Source: Allolobophora icterica (Eukaryota; Annelida; Clitellata; Crassiclitellata; Lumbricidae). Taken from it: 64,000 nucleotides of DNA. Within the stretch, counting starts at the first letter, position 1; every line of letters begins with the position of its first letter. Positions 26,651 through 37,900 of this stretch are shown piece by piece. The notes beneath the pieces were generated by a model. The model did not search any database, was not told the origin of the DNA, and saw only the letters and a list, made by a program, of their open reading frames with translations. Location: positions 34,392,336-34,456,335 of the forward strand of contig OY744611.1 in NCBI GenBank assembly GCA_963556255.1. The letters run 5' to 3'. A program made the translations under genes and the position numbers.

Positions 26651-26688
26651 TTTGACAGGTAGGAGGACACTTTTGAAGTGGGTCAACA

Positions 26689-26694
26689 TTTATT
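26689..26694 (-). terminator. Possible poly(A) signal of PHYHIP
   Basis: AATAAA on the minus strand, about 245 bases after the stop codon and just before MITE copy B. Position is suitable, but no transcript evidence exists. Confidence 0.4.
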
Positions 26695-26939
26695 TGACTA
26701 ACCAGTAGTGCATACTCACTAATTTTACTACTATAGCCCAGCCACTGTTACAAATACATGTCGAGTTCTTTAAAACCATTTCGACTGGGTTTATGTTTTA
26801 AAAGCAACAATCCAAATTGTTACAAACATGATTTTCTGAAGCTGTTGCCGGGTTCACCAAGTTATACCTGATTATTGTTACAACTGAGCTACTACCTGAG
26901 AATGTCTGAACTTGGTTTCTGGCCTTCCTTAGTTGACAC

Positions 26940-28850
26940 CTAGTTAATATTACAAATTGTACATAGAGGATTTTTCGGGACTCCTTTGACAGTAGTCACG
27001 GGAACCGGTTGGGATGGTACCTCGTCCATAAATCCAAAGTCATGTTGCAGAACCCCACCAACATCAATATTTTCCGTGTAGAATACCTGTACCCAAACCC
27101 TTGTCGTTACGAACACAGTCTGTGATCTAACATCAATGTACAGAAATGGGTTTTGGAAATTGTCGAGCAGTTTCAACCGCGACACGCAGAACCTGTCTGC
27201 AACCGATCCGGGTTTTGTCATAACCAGTGTCACGTGATGCGAACGGTAGTGACAGTAGAAGTCACAGAAGTACATTTTCGGTGCCGATTGGAACATGCAC
27301 AATGACCGGATGCTCAGACGTGTCGGGCCATACAGCGATGGAACCGTTGGAAGTCCATTTGCGAGGTCAACGTTTACACCAAAGAAGAGTCCATCAAGTT
27401 GACCGTTGATGGGAGAGGCGGGATCACCATTGTTGTTCTTCCTGTAGACGGTCATGATACCACCCTGGCGGAGAAATATGTCGTTGAAGTATTCTTGTGG
27501 TTTGTTCCGGTAGAAATAGTGGCACGGAAGATATTGCTGGTTTGGTGGTCGATATTGCAGCGACATAAATGGGATTGACTTTAGTAGGAGTTGATTGATT
27601 TCATCCACAGTCAGCTCTGTTGACAAAAAGTTCAGATTATTACATCATAGTCTTATATCCTTGGCCAGCGTTTTTCATCCTTGATCATGCTAAGGCCACT
27701 CTATCTAAGTGACCTTATCATTTATAAGAGCCAAGTACTGCATATCACAAGCAACAATGAATGGTTTAATACCAAAAGGTGCTACATACAATGATCTCCA
27801 GATACATTTGTATAACTGAATCCACCAAACACCCACTGTAGTCGTACGTTCATTCTCCCACTGAAGAAACGCTTCCCCTGTACCATGGCTGTAGTCGAGG
27901 GTATACGCGGGTATACAGCGTATACTCACCTCTAGAGACCGTATACTCGCCTCACAAAATATCTATATTTATTTATATTAAAATACTATAGCGTATACTC
28001 ACAAAATACTGTAGCGTATACTCACCTCTAATTTGTTTCGGAAAACTAACCGGTAGCGTGTACTCACCTCTAATTTTACCACTCCAGCCCCTGCCCTGTA
28101 CAGTATTTTGCTCATATCCATAGGTCCTCCCCACCCACTGGTTGAAGCTATCCCACAGTACAGTTACATCTCCATACAAATATTGGTTTCTCTTCAATTG
28201 TCTCCCCCACTAGTTGTTACTGTTTCATAACATTCTGCACACATTTAGCTCCTCTAAGTCTTCCCACCCACACTGCTGCCGACCACAAACGATGTGGGAG
28301 ATCGCCGTCTGTAGTCTCTGTACACCTGCTATTTCATCACAAACGGCTCAAGTAACGTTTTCAAGCCATCTTAAGACGCACCTTTTCAGTTAAACGCCCT
28401 TGCGAGGTTCTCAAAAGGCGCTGTATAAATTGCTAGTAGATACACAGGACTACCCGTGTACAGCTCAACACCATCGTCTTCAAACGCCGTTCACTTACCA
28501 GCTCTGAATACCGCTTGTACCGAGTCGATGGTCTTATAGCCAACCGTAACAACCGGAATGACTCCGGACTGCGCCTGGGCGCTCTGGTCTCCGTCCAGCG
28601 GTGGCAACCAACGTCTGAGTAGGCGGCCGTTGAGGGCAAACCGTTTTCCGGGTGGAAGAGGGATGGGCACGGGAAAGGACACGGACTCGGCAACGTCCAG
28701 GAGGAACGTCCACTCCTCTCCACCGTCAACATTGCGTAGATTCAGTTGTAGCTGGACGTCATCGTCCCCACCGGAAGCTAGGAGGCGCTGCGGGAGGCGG
28801 AAGTGGACGATGGCACTCGAGCGGTTGCGTCGCTCGACGCGTGCCTCCAT
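26940..28850 (-). CDS. PHYHIP: PHYHIP-family protein (phytanoyl-CoA hydroxylase-interacting protein-like)
   Basis: PHYHIP and PHYHIPL are soluble, mainly neuronal proteins in vertebrates with an N-terminal fibronectin-III-like domain; their molecular role is poorly known. Two exons join in phase: 28850-28499 and 27616-26940, 342 residues against 330 in human PHYHIP. The ATG has a strong context (AACATGG). Residues 1-117 (exon 1) are FN3-like, ending PVVTVGYKTIDSVQAVF. Exon 2 holds the diagnostic part: HYFYRNKPQEYFNDI, FCDFYCHYRSHHVTLV, GSVADRFCVSRLKLLD, and the Cys-rich end NPLCTICNIN, matching the human KDPSCKTCNIS ending. The intron carries MITE copy C. Exon 1 is GC-rich compared with its surroundings. 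Paralogue assignment (PHYHIP or PHYHIPL) is not meaningful for a single invertebrate gene. Confidence 0.9.
27884..28093 (-). mobile_element. GTATAC-rich hAT MITE, copy C
   Basis: Ends CATGGCTGTAGTCG and CCAGCCCCTG are inverted; flanks CCCTGTAC at 27876-27883 and 28094-28101 are identical. It is inverted relative to copies A and B and lies in the PHYHIP intron. Confidence 0.9.
28335..28440 (+). mobile_element. LINE 3' end fragment
   Basis: GTTTTCAAGCCATCTTAAGAC leads to CTCAAAAGGCGCTGTATAAAT, the terminus of a LINE family also seen at 23.3 kb. It sits in the PHYHIP intron close to exon 1. Confidence 0.6.
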
Positions 28851-30574
28851 GTTGTCTCGCTTAGTGTGCGACCACCAGAGGGCGCCGGTTTCTATGCCAA
28901 GGTCGCCGTGAGCGGTATGAGACGTACGCCAAGTTGTCGATCAACTCCGCCACTGCTCGTACTTTGGCAGTGCCAGGCCCCGGCCTGGATAAAGGAGGAA
29001 AAGGACGCTCATCATCTTGACAAACAGTGTCGTTAAACAGCAAACAGACTGTCGATCGATAGGCCTAAGCGTACCTGTGTAAACATCCCGGAAGACTAAT
29101 TAGTCAATTGTACAATATCATGGGTAGATAATGTCTCTTGTTCGAGATCTTTTGCTTGGCCGGAGACTCACCTGCCATTTTTAAACTCTCCGAAGCGCAA
29201 TCACGACACGTCGCGACATTCAATGCTAGCTTAGCCTATTAGGCCTACTCGAAAACACTCCAACTATAAGCAATCACCCTTGTATGCACGCATTGTAATA
29301 CGGTGCTTGACAGGTCGCAGACGACCGACAAGAATGATGGGATTGCTCAATTGTATGCGGCGCCATCGTCGTCAAATGGGTGGGACGGCTTCTACGGCAA
29401 TATTACCATACTGCACAAGGCACTGTTCGATAATCGCTTCAAGTGAAACCGTTGCAAAATAATCACAGTCCGTCAGATAACTGCGCAGTCGAAACCGTTT
29501 CCGAACTGAAAATGAGAGATTAATTAAATGGTTTCTTCCGGTAAATGAAACTAATTTCACCGGTCATCTGCGACGTTTTATAACCCGTGTCCAGACTTTT
29601 TACTTCTGGAATGTTTTGGGATGACCGACTTGGTCAAGTCTGCAATACAAGATCCAAGTGACCCATTCACAGCCCATCATCTGCATATTGGCAGATACAT
29701 ACAGGACTTCAGTGTGTATACTAACCTTAGGCGTTTTATCAATGGTGGGGTACGTGCCTGCCACTATATCATCGGTACTTGTATTCCAAAATAAGGCAAC
29801 AGTACTGAACAAGTCGTACGTGACCACATCTTTACTATAGGCCTACAGTCTATACTCACTCTACTGCCTTGCAACTCCAAACAGCGTCTGCAGCCTGCCA
29901 ATTTTCTTGACCTATAAAATAACTTGCCACATTTGCCTTACGGGTATCGATTTTATTCTTGGTCTATCATATTAGCATCTTCTTTTGACATGACTTTTAA
30001 ATCCGAGCGTTGAAGGATCACGGAAGTTACGTTCCGACTACGATTTAATTCAAATAAATAAAAAAAAATAGCGTTGACACCAATGCATATGACCTAGTGG
30101 AACTGTATTATGTTTTATTAGTGACCCAATAAAGGCCTAAACAACGCAAAAACTGGTGTAATATTATATACATCTAGATTATTATATACAATCTAGATTA
30201 CACACGGCTAAATATATTTAGCTGTTTCTCAAGGACCTATATCTCAAGCAAGGACCTATTATACACAGGACTGGAAACTCCTTATACAACGTCGCGTGCC
30301 TAGTTTTTGGGCGATAATCGGGAGTCATGTAGATGTCGCGTTTACAAAACAAATGCATTCATTTAATTATATTTATGAAGGCAAATCGACGAAAAATATG
30401 TTTGCAAAGCACAAATTGCCTATGGAGATTTAAAACACTATATTAATTGTCAAAACAAAATTTGAAGTGGGGCGACATCTGTGGACAAGAATGAAACGGA
30501 GATACACATCATTTTCACGAGTAACCTATCTTAGCTGTTTCTCAAGGAATCTATCAATCCTTAGGAATTTGGGC

Positions 30575-30602
30575 CATAGACATCTTATATTAGATGTCTA
30601 TG
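30575..30602. repeat. 28-bp near-perfect palindrome
   Basis: CATAGACATCTTAT followed by ATTAGATGTCTATG. It lies about 60 bases before a duplicated AAGGATGTCCTTGGCCGATG unit (30640-30682). Confidence 0.7.
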
Positions 30603-30816
30603 ATTTGGGGCAATATATTAACATCTGTTTCTCGCCGATGCAAGGATGTCCTTGGCCGATGGAAGGATGTCCTTGGCCGATGGTTTCTCAACTTGCTTAA
30701 CAACAGCGTTAAGGGTGGCGGTCGATTGGCAAGCGTAAGTAAGAAAACATCTGGCTTGCGCGTTTGTAAGAAGTTTGTTCTTCTTGTTACTGCGGTACTG
30801 CGATTGGTGAATAAAA

Positions 30817-31094
<278 letters not shown>

Positions 31095-31173
31095 ATTTCA
31101 GTACTGCTTACAGGTAGGTAAAAGTCTCGAAAAGCACTTGGCGTTCAAACGGATAGCCACCGAGTCTCTCAAG

Positions 31174-31985
31174 ATTAATTAATTAATTCATTCATTCATT
31201 CATTCATTCATTCATTCGTTCATTCAGAAAATTTATGCAGCGCCCCTTCACGATACCTACTGAGGAGCGCTCCCAGTCCAGCCACGGCTAAGAAAGAAAG
31301 ACTTAAGTGGTTTATTAAACGCAGGCAAATTATTCAGAGGTAGTAATCGCAGTTCCAGCGGGAGCCCATTCCAATTGGAGAAACCCACAACTGAAAACCA
31401 AGAACTCCCCTCGAGCTGGTCGAGGAGCGAAGTGTCCGACGCGCTACGACGTCGGACACCGGGCGGCAAAAAGGTCACAAAGGTAAGATGGAGCGCAGTC
31501 TAGAAGACAGCGATCGATAGACCAAGGCAGCGATCCGATAGGAAATACGCGAGGCAATAGTAGGCCAGCGCAACACATCGCGCATATTGGCAGAGACAGA
31601 AGCGTACTTGGGGATACGCCCGACGAGTCGAGCAGCTGAGCGTAGAACCAGATCCAGACGCTCTAGGACTCCGAGTTGGAGACCGGCTAAAATCGAGCAA
31701 CAATGGTCAATTCGACTTGTAACAAAGGCATGGACGATTAGCCTACCACAGCAGCATCGTGTGTGAAAGAGAACGAGAAACTACACGAAGCTGATAGTAA
31801 CAACTTCTGGTAAGCAGGTTCACATGCTGCGACAGAGTGAGTTCTTGGTCAAGGGTGACACCGAAGTCTCGGACGGTAAGTGAAAAGCTTATATTAGGGA
31901 AGACCCCGGGCTAGCAGGTGCAAATCAACGCCCGCTACCTGCCTGCGACTACCCAGCCAATTGATATAGCTATAGTCTCTAACTG
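31174..31985 (-). mobile_element. CR1/L2-like LINE 3' part with (AATG)n tail
   Basis: Minus-strand reading from 31730 gives SRIDHCCSILAGLQLGVLER, LVLRSAARLVGRIPK, VLRWPTIASRISYRIAA, then after a frame change SSWFSVVGFSNWNGLPLELR and KSFFLSRGWT, the ordered C-terminal blocks of these proteins. The terminus GCGCTGCATAAATTTTCTG is followed by an (AATG)n tail at 31174-31226. Reverse-transcriptase core and endonuclease are missing. Confidence 0.85.
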
Positions 31986-32049
31986 TAAATGTACACAATT
32001 CTCGTGTGTTGCAATAGTGTCCATTTGTCAATAATGACGATCATTATAT

Positions 32050-32329
<280 letters not shown>

Positions 32330-32334
32330 ATGTT

Positions 32335-34735
32335 GAGACAGAATTAAGTATTATAAGGCGTTATACACGTTAATGAGGACTTTATTACGCCCGAAGGCAG
32401 AAAGAACAAGTCAAATTACACAGTAGTAAAACATTACACGCTGCATAAACCGAATTTCAAACGCACAAACTATGAAAATTAAACACAACCTCAAAAGCAC
32501 AAACTACGAAAATTAAAAATAATTTCAAATGTACAAACTAGGAAAATGATCGTAAATGGCAGTTGTGAGACTATATTTGCTATTCAAGCTATAGCTATAT
32601 GACAACGATTTCAGAATCATAATGGAGATGCTCTCCAAATTAAGTAGGCCTAACACCATAAAAATATTTCGAAGAAGGTTAGATGTTGAACGAGCTATAT
32701 TCGCCAACAGAACATCATGCGACGTTTCTTAATAATGTGATGCAAGTCCAATCTGCGAAGGCCACAGATTCCCATTTATTGAAACCAAATAACTTTCTAT
32801 ATACAGAGTTCCAACATGTATTCAGTTCATCTTCCTGTTTCAACGTATATCTAATTACGGCTGAAGCGTAAGTTAATATTGGTAAACAATAGCTTTCTTG
32901 CAGGAATAGATGAACTAGCTCGTTAAGATCTTTGGCACGTGCGTAATGCGTATATGCAATTACAGGCGGAAAAGAAAGACCGGTCCGTCTCACAGCTTCT
33001 GTGTTAAAACTAAGCGATTTACCTTGGTTAATTATCACACCCAGGTATTTTATTGAATGCACCCATGTAATCGAGGCGTCCCCCCCCCAGTCATGGGAGC
33101 AATTGCAAGTTTAGCCAATACCTACAGCGATGCAACAAGAGTTGGAAGGATTAAACTGCAGCGACAAATCATTAGAAACAGACATACATAGGTTTGCAAC
33201 TCATTAACAGAAGGGCATAATAATAACATGTCGTCCGCAGTGTTGGGTATGAGTTAACTCATATGAGTTTAAACTCACGAGTTAACTCACTTGCTGTGAT
33301 TTATGAGTTTGAGTTAACTCACCTTAAAGAGTGTGAGTTATGAGTTTGAGTTAACTCATATATTTTCTGTGAGTTTGAGTTGTAACTGTCAATTATTTTA
33401 AACTCAACTCACTCTTCGGCACTCGGCACATATTATGTTGAAACAAGCCTTTTTTTTATATCGTCGACTTTCCATACTGGTGAGTGGTGACGGCAGGGAG
33501 GGTCGTAAACACTGCTAGCGGACAGTATTTAAGCACTGCATACTTTGTATATTGTGAACAGTTAAGAACAACATGGCTGAAGTACCGTGTATTCTTGATG
33601 GAAATTATTTTTCTGTTACAAGTAGGCGTGATGGAAAAATTGTTGCTCGATTAGAACGTGCTAGTATGAAACGTGTGAGTTTATGAGTTAACTCATTTAA
33701 CAAGTGAGTTTGAGTTAACTCATTTCACTTAGGATGAGTTGAGTTTGAGTTTAAACTCATTTTGAGGTGCGTGAGTTGAGTTTTGATTTAACTCATTTCT
33801 TGTGTGAGTTTACCCAACACTGCAGGTCGTCCGTGTAGAGCAGGCAGCCAATAAATAGGGATCGAGTTGATGTGGCATCCTATATCAAGTTGGCGCAGTC
33901 GAACAACAAACAAATTGATGAATATGTTGAAGAGGGAGGGTGATAGAACACTCCCCTGTCTCACACCAAATGTTACTGAGAAGCAGTGCGAAAAGCAGCT
34001 ACCCCAGCGTAGGCCTACTTTGACTAGTACTTTGCTATACCAATTTTCTAAAATAGATACTATAGCAGGTCGTATGCCCGCTTGTAACAATGAGTCGAAT
34101 AGTTTGTTATGCACAACACTGTCAAAAGCTTTTCTAATGTCCCAAGAAGCCATGAATACAGAGCTACCCTTATTGGTAAAATGCTCGACTGTGTTGTCCT
34201 TAAGGCAAATATCGCCTCAGTCCCACGTTTAAAACCAAACTGCAATTCATCGGTAGGCCTACTAAGAAACTCGTCACAAATTAGAAGAAGTAAATTTTCA
34301 AACACTTTAGAAATGACTGGAATAAGGGTGATGGCACGATAATTGTCTACATCGTTTAAATTCCTAGTTTTATACTTAACTAAAGGAATAATAATGCCAT
34401 GACCAAACGCGGACGGCACGTACCGGCGTGTAATGAACAGCTTAAACAGCTGCACAAGTGCAGTTGTCAGGTGGGCATATACCAAATGTTCAGCACTCAA
34501 CTCATCCGGACCACAAGCTTTGCCCAGGGACAATTTTACAATTGAGGCCTGCACATTTTCAACAGTCACCTGTCGACAAATGTCATACACCGACCTATCC
34601 TTCAGTTTTTTAACATGCTGAGTTGTCCTCAGAGGCAACCATGACTTCTGAACATCTGGGCTGCTACTCATGTTATGGAAGTGGTCCGCAAATTTTCCTG
34701 CAATTTCATCATCATTCACACACCCACTGAAGCAA
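32335..34735 (-). mobile_element. LINE reverse transcriptase, frameshifted and interrupted
   Basis: Minus-strand frames in order: 34719-34060 (KLSLGKACGPDELSAEHL, NYRAITLIPVISKVFENLLL, LQFGFKRGTEAIFALRT), 34153-33840 (MASWDIRKAFDSVVHNKLFD, FGVRQGSVLSPSLFNIFINL), GCLLYTDDMLLL across 33860-33215, then 33062-32715 (IKYLGVIINQGKSLSFNTEA, RKLFGFNKWES). These are RT domains with the YxDD motif as YTDD. At least two frameshifts and a 588-bp transposon inside the YTDD region break it. The 5' endonuclease part is missing. Clade not assigned. Confidence 0.88.
33238..33825 (-). mobile_element. hAT-type element inside the LINE YTDD motif
   Basis: Left end CAGTGTTGGGTA, right end TACCCAACACTGCAG (three extra bases). 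Flanks GTCGTCCG at 33230-33237 and 33826-33833 are identical. Subterminal TGAGTTAACTCA-type repeats crowd both ends. In the middle, on the plus strand, 33573-33670 encodes GNYFSVTSRRDGKIVAR, like the start of a BED-finger hAT transposase, so this is a deletion derivative of an autonomous element. Confidence 0.92.
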
Positions 34736-34931
34736 ATTAAATGTCTTTTGATAGGTTACTCTTTATAGAGTTATAGACGCTAATGACGTCTGCGTGTGTG
34801 GGATCACCACAAGAAATTGGTTTTCCATACTGCGTGCTGCATTCAGTTGGCATAGTAGCGACATCTGCGACCGTGCGTTCTGAATTTAGCCTAATATCGC
34901 TCTTTGTGCGGTTTTTTTAAACTAGAAAGAA

Positions 34932-37900
34932 ATGGATCCGAATAAATTGGTGGATATGCAGATTCAGATGCGCCGCAACCAGGAAGATTTGGAAGATTAT
35001 CTGCGCGATATGGAGTCTTGGGAGAAGGATATTAAAGTTAAAGAAGAACAACTGGCATCTGAACCAATCGCTAAAGATCCCGTAAATGTCGTCACATTTA
35101 ATACAGTTAATCATGCAGCCAGACGAAAATCGATTATATGATTGGCAAGCATTTACAATTGGGGTGCCTAACCCTAGCCCTGAATTTTAAAATCCAGCTT
35201 CCACTCGCAGGTATAGCACTAATACATAGGCTACACTGACCCTAAGCCTAAGCCCTAACCGACCCCATGACGCTCACCCTGACCCAGGTAGTACATAGGC
35301 ACCCTTGACCCTCACGACGCTTACCCTGACCCTAACCGACCCTCACGATTCTAAGACACCCAACTAGGTAGTACATAGCACCCCGATTGTAAATGTTTGC
35401 CCTATGATTTTCTACCATGTTGATAAAATGAAATGTTTATATTTATTACCAGTCAATTGATGGTCATTTCAGGCTGAACTATAATGTAACTGTAATCCAT
35501 TGTACAGTTCGTACGTAATTATCTTCGGTAAATGTGAAGACTGAGTGTCTGTGTATATATCTTCCAATATTGTTAAACTTGTTACTGAAAACTCTAGCGC
35601 CTGATGTAGTGATCTGCCCAGACCTCTTGTGGACCACTCTCTGGAAACCCCCTCTGATTTGACGTAATGCTTGTGAATGGGCTGTTGCTGAGTGGCGCTT
35701 TAGAAGTGTGGAGATTACGATTAAAATAAACAATATTGCCTCTCCAGACTTGGATAGAATAGAGTGCTGCGACATACCACAGTCCACTACTTCAGCTCAA
35801 GTAATTAAGTACTGAGTAACAAAGTGAATTAATAGTGTCATAAAAACATTGCACGGTATAGCGCAAAAACATCAGACGGATTTATGTCAAATTACACTTC
35901 CAAGAACCAAATTGCACTTCCAAGGACTAAAACAATCAGTAAATTCTCTGTAGTCTTTTGCAAAGAAGTAATGGTGCAGTTAGCTTAATAACTTTTGCAG
36001 TTTGTTTTGAAGAAATACTTGTACAATGGCACGTACAGTAAGTGTAGATGGTGATTTCTTGAATTAGGCAGAACTGCGCGAGGAACAATTGACGCTTTCA
36101 AGACTTGGAACACTTAAGTGTAGTGATATTTTAGTTCCAAAAATAAGTCCTTGAATATTGTGGTATTGAACCATTACTTACTTACTTGAGCAGAGTATTT
36201 CTGCTCAAGTAAGTAAGTAATGGTTCAGATTGCTGGTACTCGTGTCGTATTGGAGCAGAAGTTTGGTTATGAGCCTCTGTCACTGGCAGACATGGTTACA
36301 GCACTGAAAGGGGTCAACGATCAGGCCGAACATGCAATTACACTGATTCAAGAGTTTAGTGGACTGATAATACGAACCAAATCTCAGGTCTACTACCTGC
36401 TAAAGGTTGTTGAAGACCATCCTAAAGCCTACCCAGACAGCAGGAAACAGATTGTGGCAGGGCAGTCAGCAAAATACTAAGGCCCTAACCCTCTCCTCCT
36501 TCAAGATCACAACACACAATCTGACAATCAGCGAGCGCTGAGCGTTGTGAAATAGTGTGTGTGTAGATGACCGAGCATTTTTTAAATTGATGAGTCATGA
36601 CTGAACATTTCAATCTGTAATTCATGCTTGTTTTGATAAGAAGTTATTGCTGATGAATTGTGCTTTTGCAGTAATGATGAATCAGCAAATCACTCGAGTA
36701 ATTCCATAAATTTCACGAACTTTATAAACTTTTAGACACTTGAGATACCTGTAAATATAAATATTTTTAATTCAAAATTGTTCTCTAATGTTTTTAGCAT
36801 AAAAGGAAAACTTTTTTTCTTATATCTTAGGCTCCACCCTACTCCTGGGTTGGTGTTACATAATTTCCTGGTTACTTTGCTCACAGGCATCGTTACCACC
36901 TGTGAGGAATTCTTTGTCAAAGAAGAATCTGAAGAAAAAGAAGAAAAAGACAAAGGAATCAGCAGCTAATGAGAATAAACCAAGACGAATTCGTGGAAGT
37001 GATTACAAATCATGGGACAGATTCGATGTTGTAAGCCATGCACCAATCACTTATTACTGTTGTAATGTTGTCTTGTTATTGGCACATTGTTGTAACATCA
37101 GACACGTGCTTTCTCTGTGGCTGGGTTGTTAATTATTCATTACATTACGTCAATTAGTTATTTGCTGGTTTAGGTAATACATTATTTATTGTCTTAATGT
37201 ATTTGTAATCGTAAGTTAATTGAAGTAATTCATATTCTTGGGCTATAGCATGTACGTTATTCAATGTCTAAGGTTATTTAATTATTCAGAGTCTGCAGTT
37301 AATTTAATTTATTCAGTACCATAATGAAGTATATATAATCTGTTATGATATCTCTATATGAATACAAAATTTCACAAGCTTAGGCTAATTATTCCTATTA
37401 TATTAATCAGTAATCTGTGGTTAATAATTACTTAGCTTATTGTGAGCTATTACTCATTAATATGCATTGCCTTAGCTGAATTAATTGTTCATTAGATAGG
37501 CTATCACCTCCTTATTTATTCTTTATGTTTATTCTTTATTTATTTAATCAGTTATTACCTGTGATTAATAATTGTTAACCATATGTTAAGCTATTATTCA
37601 TTAGTTATGCATTGTCTTAATGTAATTAATTATTCATTTATCTTACCTTAATTAATTATTCATTAACTAGTTTATAGCCACTTTATATATTCTTTATCTT
37701 AGGACAAGGCCTGCGCTGAAGTGGATGTAGCGGAACAGCGTGAGTCCTCATCCTCTGAGTATGAAACGGATGAAGAGATGGAAGACCTCAGGCGGAAACA
37801 ACTAGCCAACAGTCTGAAGGACGAGGTCAGGGTCATGTGTCATGGTGCTATGTAAATTTTCAACTACTTTGCGTTATGGTGTCTATGTTTGAATATTCAG

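Larger units (their letters stand above)
24104..26939. other. Convergent intergenic region SENP8-PHYHIP
   Basis: Contains 3' flanks of both genes, a three-unit tandem repeat at 24836-24936, MITE copies D and B, and a short LINE-type repeat at 26286-26382. No further gene was supported; frames near 25335-25654 lack protein character. Confidence 0.6.

Noticed and set aside
28558..28911. Plus-strand frames over PHYHIP exon 1
   Set aside because: Antisense shadows of the GC-rich coding exon.
32335..34735. Retrovirus or LTR element
   Set aside because: The RT motifs (FGVRQGSVLSP, YTDD, KYLGV) are of non-LTR type, and no protease, integrase, envelope or LTR was seen.
35160..35345. Interstitial telomere suggested by CCCTAA-like text
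   Set aside because: Repeats are irregular and lie entirely inside a MITE with TIRs and target duplication.
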